DNA of 64,000 nucleotides from contig NZ_JAFEMW010000004.1 in assembly GCF_016892625.1 (NCBI RefSeq), forward strand, positions 372,001 to 436,000. Reading direction: 5' to 3'. This DNA is from Brevibacterium sp. RIT 803 (lineage in GTDB: Bacteria > Actinomycetota > Actinomycetes > Actinomycetales > Brevibacteriaceae). Position 1 is the first letter of the stretch. Every line of letters starts with the position of its first letter. A program made the translations under genes and the position numbers. Below are positions 34,581 to 41,915 of the stretch, piece after piece. The notes beneath the pieces were generated by a model. That model was not told where the DNA came from, ran no database searches, and worked only from the letters and a program-made list of their open reading frames with translations.

Positions 34581-35804
34581 TCATAGCCCTCCTCTTCGTG
34601 CGCCGTCAGCGAATGCGTCGAGAACGCTCAGTACGCCGGGCTGCTGCCAGATGCGATTCCTTCTACGTCCGGTCGCCTCGCGCAGAATGCCACGATCGAC
34701 CAACGTGTCGACCGCACGCATCGCCGTCATCTGATTGGTGCCGAGGGCAACGGCGACGAAACTGAGATTCACTGCTGGTTGCGCAATCAGCATGGGCAGC
34801 AAAGTCCATGCTGACGAGTCGCGCCTCACCCCTGCCAGCGCGTGCTCCATCTCATTGAGCACGGTGAGCAACTCGTCCATGAGCTGCCTGCCCGAATGGC
34901 TGGCGAAACGAGCGGCACGAGTGAACTGAACAATGATGGGTCCGGCATCACCCGAGCGAAATGCACCGAGGGCGGCGAAGTACGCTCCGATGTCGGTGAG
35001 CAACCCTGCCGAAATCGGTATTACCGAGGTGGTGACAAGGCCCTTCTCCTTGAGAATTGCGTGGATCAGAGCGCGACCAGTCCTGCCGTTCCCGTCGGCG
35101 AACGGGTGTATGGTCTCGAACTGCGCGTGTGCGACGGCGGCTTGAACCAACACGGGAAGATCCTCCCGCGCGATGAATGCGACGAGATCGTCCATCGCTG
35201 GAGGAACTCGGTGGTGCGCCGGCGGTACAAAATCAGCGAGCAACGGCCCACTTCCTCCCGGCCCGATCCATACCTGCTGCTCGCGGAGTGCTCCGGCCTC
35301 GGAAGCCATCATTCGATCGCCTTCCAGCAGAGCACGGTGCATGTCGAGAATCGACTCGAGGGACATCTGACCCGACATCCCGATCGCGGTCTCCATGGCA
35401 TGCACGTTGCCCAGAACTGTTGTGGCATTGGCCTTCGCCGTCTCATCTATGGACGCCAGCGCCAACTGCAGAGCAGATGTTGTCAGCTGTTCAATCTGTG
35501 AGCTTGATGCACTCTCGGTCCGCAGCAGTATGGTCGGCATCGGACCGCCCATACGAGCGTTCGGGCCGAGTCGTCCGGACGCGAACCCGTCGACCCGAGC
35601 CAAAGCGCCGGTGGCATCGTCGACGTCAGCATGTACTTCAGCCGGCAGACGTCCCTCCCACTGCGCGATCTCCGGCACCAGGGCAGCACGATAGGCCCCA
35701 GTCTGGCGCTGAACCTCCCGACGGCTGAGCATGTCCGGATTGACCGGTGACCAGTTCAGTTCCTCACTGCCCATCGACGATATCGGTACCTTGAGATCCG
35801 TCAT
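34581..35804 (-). CDS. Fic-domain protein with N-terminal inhibitory-like helix and C-terminal wHTH
   Basis: A 407-residue stand-alone Fic protein, probably an AMP transferase. The core motif HPFADGNGRTGR is complete, including the catalytic His and the ATP-phosphate Arg. Upstream, SSSQIEQL occupies the place of the class II inhibitory motif S/T-xxx-E-G/N, with Gln in place of the usual Gly/Asn. Residues about 330-400 form a winged helix (VAVALGTNQMTAMRAVDTLVDRG). No separate antitoxin is next to it. The start ATG has AAGGAG 8 nt upstream. The upstream DNA is AT-rich compared with its surroundings. Confidence 0.88.
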   Translation of the reverse strand: MTDLKVPISSMGSEELNWSPVNPDMLSRREVQRQTGAYRAALVPEIAQWEGRLPAEVHADVDDATGALARVDGFASGRLGPNARMGGPMPTILLRTESASSSQIEQLTTSALQLALASIDETAKANATTVLGNVHAMETAIGMSGQMSLESILDMHRALLEGDRMMASEAGALREQQVWIGPGGSGPLLADFVPPAHHRVPPAMDDLVAFIAREDLPVLVQAAVAHAQFETIHPFADGNGRTGRALIHAILKEKGLVTTSVIPISAGLLTDIGAYFAALGAFRSGDAGPIIVQFTRAARFASHSGRQLMDELLTVLNEMEHALAGVRRDSSAWTLLPMLIAQPAVNLSFVAVALGTNQMTAMRAVDTLVDRGILREATGRRRNRIWQQPGVLSVLDAFADGARRGGL

Positions 35805-35821
35805 GACGCGAACTCCTTATT

Positions 35822-35850
35822 AACACTTAAACGTGTATCCGTTAATTAGA
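35822..35850. promoter_or_regulatory. AT-rich promoter/operator region of fic
   Basis: An AT-rich island in high-GC surroundings just upstream of the Fic start. ACACTTAAACGTGT is an imperfect palindrome. The Fic C-terminal winged helix could bind here for autoregulation; this is inference from position. Confidence 0.4.
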
Positions 35851-35913
35851 GTCTAACTCATTCACACTTGTCAGTCGATAGATCCACCGGCGTAGGCGGA
35901 CACGACACAGCCG

Positions 35914-35924
35914 CCTCGGCGAGG
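35914..35924. repeat. Intergenic CCTCGGCGAGG dyad
   Basis: A complete dyad of the recurrent octamer in the gap between the divergent fic and amidotransferase genes, 31 nt before the latter's start codon. Confidence 0.5.
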
Positions 35925-35954
35925 CAGACGGCCTGCGGAAGGAAACGACGAACC

Positions 35955-36833
35955 ATGTGCAGACTTCTCGGCTACATCTCCCCCACTCCGGCGAGCGCAG
36001 CGGATCTCATCGGTGCCGAGGAATGTCGTCAGTGGCAGAACTTGGGCCGACTCCATGTCGATGGCTGGGGCACCGCGTGGATCTGACCGGAATCTGATTC
36101 AGCCGAATCGGCCCGTCCGCAGGGAACCACCTCGGGCACCTTCGACCCCGGCTCCGACGTGCAGGACACCGTGTCTCGGGGAGGACGTCCTGAAAGGTAT
36201 CGCACCCCGCACGAGGGAGCAGACGACCCTCATCTCACGGAAGTCCTCACCGTCCGTCCGACGGTCGCGCGGATCACTCACTTGCGCATGGCCACGCACG
36301 GGACTGTCGACCTCACCGAGAATTCGCACCCGTTCCTCGCCGACAATATCGCCCTGGCGCACAACGGGTCCATCCATCCGATCGAACGCCTACGCGAATA
36401 CGTCACGACTGCCGAGGCCGAGCGCATCGACGGAACTACGGACACTGCAATCATGTTCGCCCTCATTTTGCGACGCGTGGGCCAGGGCGACACCCTGTTC
36501 GACGCCACCATCGCGACCGTCCGGATGCTGCGGGCAGACTTCGACCATCCGGGGATCAATCTGCTCGTCCTCAATGCCGAGGAGATGATCGTCGTCCATG
36601 CGACTTCGGGAACACCGATTCCATATAAGAACTTCGACACTTCCGGCACCGGTGGTGAACTGTCGCTCGATCACAAGGATCACTACTACCGGATGAGCTG
36701 GCTGCGCTTCGACCACGGAGCGATGATCGTGTCGTCCTCGGGCCTTGACCATAGGGGCTGGAGTCTCGTTGAGCAGAACACGGCGATGCGGCTGACCGTG
36801 GCGGATGGTTCGGAGACTGTGGTGGGGGTTTAG
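35955..36833 (+). pseudogene. Class II glutamine amidotransferase broken by an in-frame TGA
   Basis: The reading frame begins MCRLLGYISPTPAS, with the N-terminal nucleophile Cys2 typical of class II (YafJ/EgtC-like) amidotransferases, and runs through DGWGTAWI to a TGA at 36084-36086. The same frame then continues with no further stop to 36833 and contains the family's HLRMATHG, ENSHPFLADNIALAHNGSI and GTTDTAIMF segments. So a single nonsense codon splits an otherwise intact gene of about 292 codons. A good GGAAGGAA site precedes the ATG. It may be a recent pseudogene or a base-call error. The 3' end overlaps the convergent gene by 4 nt. Confidence 0.8.
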
Positions 36834-37378
36834 GCCGTAAGGTTGCGGCAGGTGCCGCCCAGACCTGCGAGGAGTCCCGCGTTGCTGGCAACCGCAGCAG
36901 GTTGAGAACGCCAACCACTTGCGTGCTTGGCGAAGAACGCGATCTCCAGTTCGCTCCCGAGGCCCAGCAGTCCGCCGAGGAGATTGACGGGGACGTCTGT
37001 CGTATACGTCCCGCCGCCGGTGGAAGTGGTATTCCCGGTGAGACTGAACCCTGTAATCGGAGCCAGAACTGATCCCAAGCCGCTAGTGGAGGCTTCGACG
37101 ACGACGTCACTAAGTTGGTAGCCCGCTGGCAGCTTCCAATAGACTTCGATCTTGGCCCCGAGACCCAGAACACCGGGGCTGTACTCGCAGGACTTCGTTA
37201 AGGTCGGAGCAGGAACCTTCGCGGCCGTAAACGACCCGTTGGCCCTCTCCGAATCGGTCCAAGCGGCCATCGTCGAACGCACACCAGACAAGCCGAGGAC
37301 GAGCATGACCAAGGCAAGGGCGGCGATGAGAGCTTGGACTCGGCGGTTCCGGAATAGCGATTGCCTGCGGTTGCTCAC
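36830..37378 (-). CDS. SipW-dependent-type exported protein 3
   Basis: A 182-residue exported protein. The N-terminus has the alternate (SipW-type) signal: a basic stretch, a hydrophobic core (ALIAALALVMLVLGLSG) and the motif MAAWTDSERANGSFTA in place of the normal AxA region. The mature part has exactly two Cys (KSCEYSP and GTCRNL), as do the two other exported proteins of this operon. The GTG start at 37378 has a strong AGGAGGA site and overlaps the SipW gene stop as GTGA. It is probably a fibre or surface component processed by the SipW-like peptidase. Confidence 0.8.
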   Translation of the reverse strand: MSNRRQSLFRNRRVQALIAALALVMLVLGLSGVRSTMAAWTDSERANGSFTAAKVPAPTLTKSCEYSPGVLGLGAKIEVYWKLPAGYQLSDVVVEASTSGLGSVLAPITGFSLTGNTTSTGGGTYTTDVPVNLLGGLLGLGSELEIAFFAKHASGWRSQPAAVASNAGLLAGLGGTCRNLTA

Positions 37379-38769
37379 AGTCTCCTCCTGCTGCGTGTTC
37401 TGTGCACAACTGCTGAACCTGTTGCGATGAGCACCCCGGCAGCAAGGAGGATCCAGAGCCATCCTTCGATGCCGGTGCGCGGGAGGTCGCCGGGGTTGAC
37501 TGGGTTGTCGGAGTCGCCGGGGTCAGGCTTGCCTGGTGGCCCGGGTTCACCCGGGTCTCCGGGGCCGAGCGAGACTTCTTCTCCTTGGCCGATGGCGGTC
37601 AGGCGCACTCCACTGCGGTGACCTGCCACCGCCTCGGCGTCGGCGTTCTTGTTCATGGTGACTGTCACCTGAACTCGGCGCTTCTCATCACTGGGCATTT
37701 CGAGCAGTCGCCGGTCATAGTCGGGCGCGGCACCGAGGTCGGTCAGTGCCACGCCGCTGACCGGCTCTGCCGCGCCGCCGGGGCACTCATCCATCGGCAC
37801 GATCTGGGAACATGTGCGAACGTCAACGAGTAGTTGTGACGCGAGGGCCTCCGACAACTGGCCGGAGCCGATCTCCAGTTCCACTTTTCCAGGGTCGGGA
37901 GCATCGGCCCACACGTCGACCGTCCAATCAGCCGAATCACCGGGACTGAGGCTGAGCATTGTCGATTCGTCTCCGGTTGCCCGAATTCGCAGGTACTGTC
38001 CGTGCACCTCGGCGGGGGTAGTGGTCTCCGCACCGGAAGCAGCCGATGCCGGCTCAGGGGCTGGGATTGCGGCGAGTTCCTGCGGTAAGGGCCCGAACAT
38101 TCCTGTTCCGGCGGCGACGATGGCCGCGACGGCGGGAAGCGCCACTGCGTGCTTGGGTGATCGGGTTACGGCTGACTGCGGTTCGGAGTGCGTGGCCGAC
38201 CTTGCGGGTGCCTCGACGACGTCAACGCGGTCGGCAGCGTCGTCCTCGTCCTCGCGTCGAGGCCAGAACGCCCAGACGACGAGCAGGGACGCTGCGATCG
38301 TGATGCCGCCAAGAGCATAGGGATTGCGCAGCTTCTGGATCGCCGGTGCGATCCCCGGGATCGAGAACATGACCTTGCGGACGGTGTCCGCAGTGTACGG
38401 CTCGGGGTCCTTCGCCTCGTTGGCGTCGCCCTTCATCTCGAACGTGACGGTGCCGGATGTGGATTCCGTCTCTAGGATCGACGTCACGCGGTGGGTCACG
38501 GGCAGGACCTTCTCACCACGGTCGGCGGTGACGATGTCTCCAACTTCCATCTCCTCGGCGGGGATCTCGTGGACGAACGCGATAGATCCAGCGGTGATCG
38601 TTGGACTCATCGACCCGGTCTTGAACATCATGATCGACACGTTGAAGACGAAGCTGAGAATGACGAGGACGATGCACACGACACCCAGTGCGGCGAGGAC
38701 GTTGAGCAGTGCTCCGCCGAGCCACGATGACGAGCTCCTTCTCCGGGAACGGTCGTGAGAATGTGTCAC
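37375..38769 (-). CDS. SipW-type signal peptidase fused to an LPXTG wall-anchored domain
   Basis: A 464-residue two-part protein. Residues 1-175 are an S26B (archaeal/ER-like, SipW) signal peptidase: TM helix at about 18-48, catalytic Ser53 in KTGSMSPT, His93 in PVTHRV in place of the bacterial Lys, the GDANEAKDPEP box at 114-124, and a second TM at about 152-170. Residues about 207-226 form a third hydrophobic segment, and 250-395 a secreted beta-rich domain with Cys320 and Cys329. A collagen-like Gly/Pro stretch then leads to LPRTG (429-433), a TM helix and a basic tail. The GTG start at 38769 overlaps the preceding gene as GTGA. It presumably processes the three alternate-signal proteins of the operon. 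Confidence 0.85.
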   Translation of the reverse strand: MTHSHDRSRRRSSSSWLGGALLNVLAALGVVCIVLVILSFVFNVSIMMFKTGSMSPTITAGSIAFVHEIPAEEMEVGDIVTADRGEKVLPVTHRVTSILETESTSGTVTFEMKGDANEAKDPEPYTADTVRKVMFSIPGIAPAIQKLRNPYALGGITIAASLLVVWAFWPRREDEDDAADRVDVVEAPARSATHSEPQSAVTRSPKHAVALPAVAAIVAAGTGMFGPLPQELAAIPAPEPASAASGAETTTPAEVHGQYLRIRATGDESTMLSLSPGDSADWTVDVWADAPDPGKVELEIGSGQLSEALASQLLVDVRTCSQIVPMDECPGGAAEPVSGVALTDLGAAPDYDRRLLEMPSDEKRRVQVTVTMNKNADAEAVAGHRSGVRLTAIGQGEEVSLGPGDPGEPGPPGKPDPGDSDNPVNPGDLPRTGIEGWLWILLAAGVLIATGSAVVHRTRSRRRL

Positions 38770-39485
38770 GACGGAGTCTTCGAATTGGCAGTAAATGTCC
38801 AAGTATTCGACGCGCTCGTGCCCTGGGCAACGCTCGGAGTGTCCGTCGGAAGGGTGACCTCGAAGCAGTAGGCTCGCACCGAACTGCTGGCTTTTCCGAC
38901 CAACTGCGAGCCTGCACCTTGGCGGTCTTTCTCTGACAGATTCGTCGTAGCTGAAGTGCCGCCGTAGACATAGTCCGCCGATGCTGTGAATGTCGAGGCA
39001 CTGCACGTGTACCCACCTGTTGAATAGGAGGACGTCACTGCACGATAGACCAGTGCCCCGGCGATGCCGCTGGTGCTGCCAGTTCCTCCGCTCAAGATCT
39101 TCAGCTCACCGTCAATAGTCGTGTCCGGTGTAGTGCGGATGAACACCGGGGCGTAGACCTTCGATCCGGGGTACATCCCGGTGGCGTTGAAGGTCATCGT
39201 CGACGTGTTGTTCCAGTTCGAGGCGTCGACCGACAAATCAATGCTGAACGTGCCCGCTTTGAACGACCCGGTCGCTTCCTCGGTGTCGGTCCACGCCGCC
39301 AATGTCGCTGCCGCACCGATGCCGAAGACCAATCCTCCGGCGAGGACCGCCTTGATCCGGCGGTTGTACAGTCGGCGTCGGATCTGCTCACGCTCCCGTT
39401 TCCGGCGTCGACTCTCTGAGCGGGTCTCGTTCGAGACCCGCTCAGACGGGGTCGGATCGCCAGAGGCATCCGTCGGAAACTGCAC
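38766..39485 (-). CDS. SipW-dependent-type exported protein 2 (TasA/camelysin-like)
   Basis: A 239-residue exported protein. An unusually long, charged N-terminal extension (about 40 residues rich in Arg/Glu) precedes the alternate signal RRIKAVLAGGLVFGIGAAAT with LAAWTDTEEATGSFKAGTF. The mature part is Ser/Thr-rich and beta-predicted, with two Cys (YTCSAS, RAYCFEV). It starts at a GTG at 39485, only 14 nt after the previous gene, and no other start codon precedes the signal. A 32-bp palindrome (39415-39446) lies inside the N-terminal extension. It is probably a structural subunit of a surface fibre. Confidence 0.8.
   Translation of the reverse strand: MQFPTDASGDPTPSERVSNETRSESRRRKREREQIRRRLYNRRIKAVLAGGLVFGIGAAATLAAWTDTEEATGSFKAGTFSIDLSVDASNWNNTSTMTFNATGMYPGSKVYAPVFIRTTPDTTIDGELKILSGGTGSTSGIAGALVYRAVTSSYSTGGYTCSASTFTASADYVYGGTSATTNLSEKDRQGAGSQLVGKASSSVRAYCFEVTLPTDTPSVAQGTSASNTWTFTANSKTPS
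39415..39446. repeat. Perfect 15-bp inverted repeat with 2-nt centre inside a coding region
   Basis: TCTGAGCGGGTCTCG (39415-39429) and CGAGACCCGCTCAGA (39432-39446) are exact reverse complements around TT. It is the strongest palindrome in the window and is located within the first 25 codons of the second exported-protein gene. As RNA it would be a very stable hairpin between the first gene of the operon and the rest; as DNA it could be a protein-binding or recombination site. Confidence 0.9.
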
Positions 39486-39499
39486 GAATTCCGCTGGAG

Positions 39500-40105
39500 T
39501 TATTCAGCAGAAGTTGCGGTGAACTGCCACTGGGCGCTGGCAGCGTCACCCTCGGTCAGGTCGTCGCCGGCAGTGACCTGGAAGCACAGAGCGACGGGGG
39601 CGCCTGCCGTGCTGCCTGCACCTGCCGTCAAGTCAAACCCTTGGGCGCCAATGGTCGCATCCAAGGCTGTACCGGCCGGAACGACCGTGGTGCCCGTTGC
39701 ACCTTCAGTACACGACGCGGCATCGTCGACCGCGACGATCCCGTAGCTCAGGTTCGCTTCGTTAGCACCGCTGCCCGCAGCGGACTCGAGGACAACGCTA
39801 GCGTTGTATGTCGTCGCATCATCGAGACGGAGAACGAACGGAGCTGCCACGGTGTCCCCGGGAGTGAGATTATCGCCGCCGTCGAGGTCGAAGGTGAGAT
39901 CCGCGGCGCCCGCTGAGCTCTCGTGATCGGTGAAGTCGGTTCCATTGGTACTTCCCTGCACGTTGAACGAACCGGCACCGAAGGTCCCTTCGGCCCATTC
40001 GTTGTCCGTCCAGGCGGCCAGCGTCACCGCAGCTCCGACACCCAGAACGATGCCACCCGCGAGGATGGCCTTGAACTTGCGAGAACGCGTCGTGGACTGC
40101 GTCAT
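39500..40105 (-). CDS. SipW-dependent-type exported protein 1 (TasA/camelysin-like)
   Basis: A 201-residue exported protein and first gene of the operon. The alternate signal is compact: RSRKFKAILAGGIVLGVGAA then TLAAWTDNEWAEGTFGAGSF. The mature protein is Gly/Ala/Thr/Asp-rich and acidic, with two Cys (ASCTEGATG, ALCFQV). The same AAWTD-E-G-F-A pattern occurs in the other two exported proteins, so one peptidase can serve all three. The ATG at 40105 has AAGGAG 6 nt upstream, the best ribosome-binding site of the first two genes, so this protein may be the most abundant. Confidence 0.82.
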   Translation of the reverse strand: MTQSTTRSRKFKAILAGGIVLGVGAAVTLAAWTDNEWAEGTFGAGSFNVQGSTNGTDFTDHESSAGAADLTFDLDGGDNLTPGDTVAAPFVLRLDDATTYNASVVLESAAGSGANEANLSYGIVAVDDAASCTEGATGTTVVPAGTALDATIGAQGFDLTAGAGSTAGAPVALCFQVTAGDDLTEGDAASAQWQFTATSAE

Positions 40106-40122
40106 TCTGACTCCTTGAAAAA

Positions 40123-40190
40123 GCACATATGTGCACAAAACACCAGAAGTGGTGACTTGACTATTATCGTATAGTTACTTTCCAATTATA
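40123..40190 (-). promoter_or_regulatory. AT-rich promoter region of the SipW operon
   Basis: It contains the perfect 12-bp palindrome GCACATATGTGC (40123-40134), just upstream of the ribosome-binding site, and a consensus TATAAT on the minus strand (40185-40190). No convincing -35 is visible. The gap of 252 nt to the tusA gene is markedly AT-rich for this genome, in keeping with a regulated promoter. Confidence 0.5.
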
Positions 40191-40357
40191 GCCATTTATC
40201 ACATCTGTGCTTTCCAGCACAGAAGGCAGAGACGCTGCGGCATCTGTAGGGTTAAGAGAAATCCAAACTACGCAGAAGCAGAGGCGGCCCTGCGAATTTC
40301 GCAGAGCCGCCTCGACAATGGGGATGGTCGTGTGACTGAGAAGAGATCTGTGGCCGG

Positions 40358-40582
40358 TCAGGCCTTCTGCACGGTGATCGTCCAACTGGCGTCGCCGGTG
40401 CGATCGAAGTGGGTCACGGGGTAGCCGTTCTCGGCCGCCCACTGAGGAATCGCCTCGGTGGCCTGAGTGCAGTCGAAGTTGATGACGAGCTCATCTCCGT
40501 TGTCCATTCCACCGATTGCATCCTTGGCCTCAACCAAGGGGAAGGGGCAGACAAGACCGTTTGTCTCCAATACCTGTTTCAT
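40358..40582 (-). CDS. TusA-family sulfurtransferase (TsuB-like)
   Basis: A 74-residue TusA-fold protein with the sulfur-accepting Cys in NGLVCPFPLVEAK and the usual GDELVINFDC strand. Paired with the YeeE-type permease (ATGA overlap), it corresponds to TsuB, which takes sulfur from thiosulfate brought in by TsuA. It is followed by the AT-rich promoter region of the SipW operon. Confidence 0.9.
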   Translation of the reverse strand: MKQVLETNGLVCPFPLVEAKDAIGGMDNGDELVINFDCTQATEAIPQWAAENGYPVTHFDRTGDASWTITVQKA

Positions 40583-41634
40583 ACGCTCCTGCTCTCTACG
40601 GGCTGCGCGGCACCTGTCCGCGCTCCTGATCTGATGGTGAATTTCGCGGCGACTCCAGCGCCGACGATCATGAAGAAGGTCGCGACCCAGCCCTGATATT
40701 CGAACTGTGCGGTCGAGACCATGGCGTTGCCGACGGTGCAGCCGCCGGCGATCGCGGCACCGACGCCCATACCGATTCCACCGAGGATGGACTTGACCAC
40801 GGTCGACTGATCGGGAACGCGAATCCGGAACTCGCCTGAGGCCTTCGCCGCGATGAACGATCCGAGGAGGATGCCGATGACGAGCATGACGCCCCAGTCG
40901 ACGAGCGAGGAGTCGCCCGTGCCCAGGAACGTCGTGAGATTCGCCGAGGGGGTCGTGATTCCCAGTCCCGAGTTGCGTCCGGTCGCAGCCGAGAGCGGCC
41001 AGGCGACCGTGGCGATGATGCCGATGACGACGGCCGTGACGAACGGGTTCCAGCGCTTCTCCGTGAGGATATGAGCCAGGCCCTTCTTCAGCGGCGGCAG
41101 GGTCGCAACGGGTGCGGCGGTCTTCTTGTTGTGGTGGACGGTGATGGCAATGGCCACGGCGGAGATGATCGCAACGAAGACCCACGGGCTCAGCCCCGTC
41201 GATGCCTGGAGCGTGCCGCTCTCGATCGTGATCGAGCGCAGCCCCTCCGTCACCGAGGCGAGCGGACCGTTCTTCATCACCGCGGAGACGAGCGCGTAGA
41301 AGATCAGTGCGAACCAGCTGCCGACCAAACCTTCACCGGCACGGTAATAGGTGCCGGTGGCACATCCGCCGGCCAGCACCATGGCGAAGCCGAAGATGAG
41401 GCCTCCGATGATCGACGCCAACCAGGGGAACGGCGAGGCCTCCAAGGTGATGACGCCAAGTGCGTTGAGCAGGAACAACCCGATCGAGTGCACGGCGATG
41501 AGGAGGATGAGCGCCGAGAACCATCGCGTGTTTCCCGTCAGCGTGAGATCGCGGAAGGCTCCGGTCACACAGAAACGTCCCCGCTGGAGGACGAACCCGA
41601 GTGCCAAGCCGACGATCAGTCCGGTGATGATCAT
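40579..41634 (-). CDS. YeeE/YedE-family thiosulfate transporter (TsuA-like)
   Basis: A 351-residue integral membrane protein with about nine to ten helices in two similar halves. The conserved Cys motifs that relay thiosulfate are all present: RGRFCVTGAFRD near the N-terminus, GGCATGTYYRAGEG near residue 90, and GGCTVGNAM near 305. Coupling to a TusA-like protein matches the characterised TsuA-TsuB thiosulfate uptake pair. The ATG at 41634 faces the pob/pca cluster across 281 nt. Confidence 0.88.
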   Translation of the reverse strand: MIITGLIVGLALGFVLQRGRFCVTGAFRDLTLTGNTRWFSALILLIAVHSIGLFLLNALGVITLEASPFPWLASIIGGLIFGFAMVLAGGCATGTYYRAGEGLVGSWFALIFYALVSAVMKNGPLASVTEGLRSITIESGTLQASTGLSPWVFVAIISAVAIAITVHHNKKTAAPVATLPPLKKGLAHILTEKRWNPFVTAVVIGIIATVAWPLSAATGRNSGLGITTPSANLTTFLGTGDSSLVDWGVMLVIGILLGSFIAAKASGEFRIRVPDQSTVVKSILGGIGMGVGAAIAGGCTVGNAMVSTAQFEYQGWVATFFMIVGAGVAAKFTIRSGARTGAAQPVESRSV

Positions 41635-41915
41635 TCATGAGCTTTCTGCTTGTCGGCAGCTGGCTGCCGTGACGATACATGCATGTGTTGAGCTATCTGC
41701 CGACGAGTCTGGTTGAGAAAAACGCTCAGACCTCACCTCGCGAACACAACGCCCTCAATTCTGCTCAACAATCTGACCATTCGTCAACATCACAGCCCGA
41801 ATCCCCGCCGATACTGGAGTCGGCACAGGTATTCTTCTCATTCATTGAAAACTTCCTCGCCTTGTGTCAGTGACTGGGCGCACACTGAGAGGACAAATAC
41901 GGCAAGGAGGCCCAG
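41635..41915. other. Divergent promoter region of tsuA and pobA
   Basis: 281 nt without a gene. Its GC content is lower than the neighbours', and GTTGAG/CTCAAC-like words occur several times, but no long symmetrical operator stands out. An AAGGAGG site for pobA lies at the end. Regulatory sites for the pca genes are expected here; no regulator gene is adjacent. Confidence 0.5.

Noticed and set aside
36084-36086. Selenocysteine or programmed readthrough at the TGA
   Set aside because: Class II amidotransferases have no Sec at this place and no selenocysteine machinery or SECIS-like hairpin is apparent; a nonsense mutation or base-call error is simpler.
40358-41185. Long minus-strand frame that contains the TusA gene as its 3' end
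   Set aside because: Only the last 74 codons match TusA; the Arg/His-rich upstream part is the out-of-frame shadow of the thiosulfate transporter gene.
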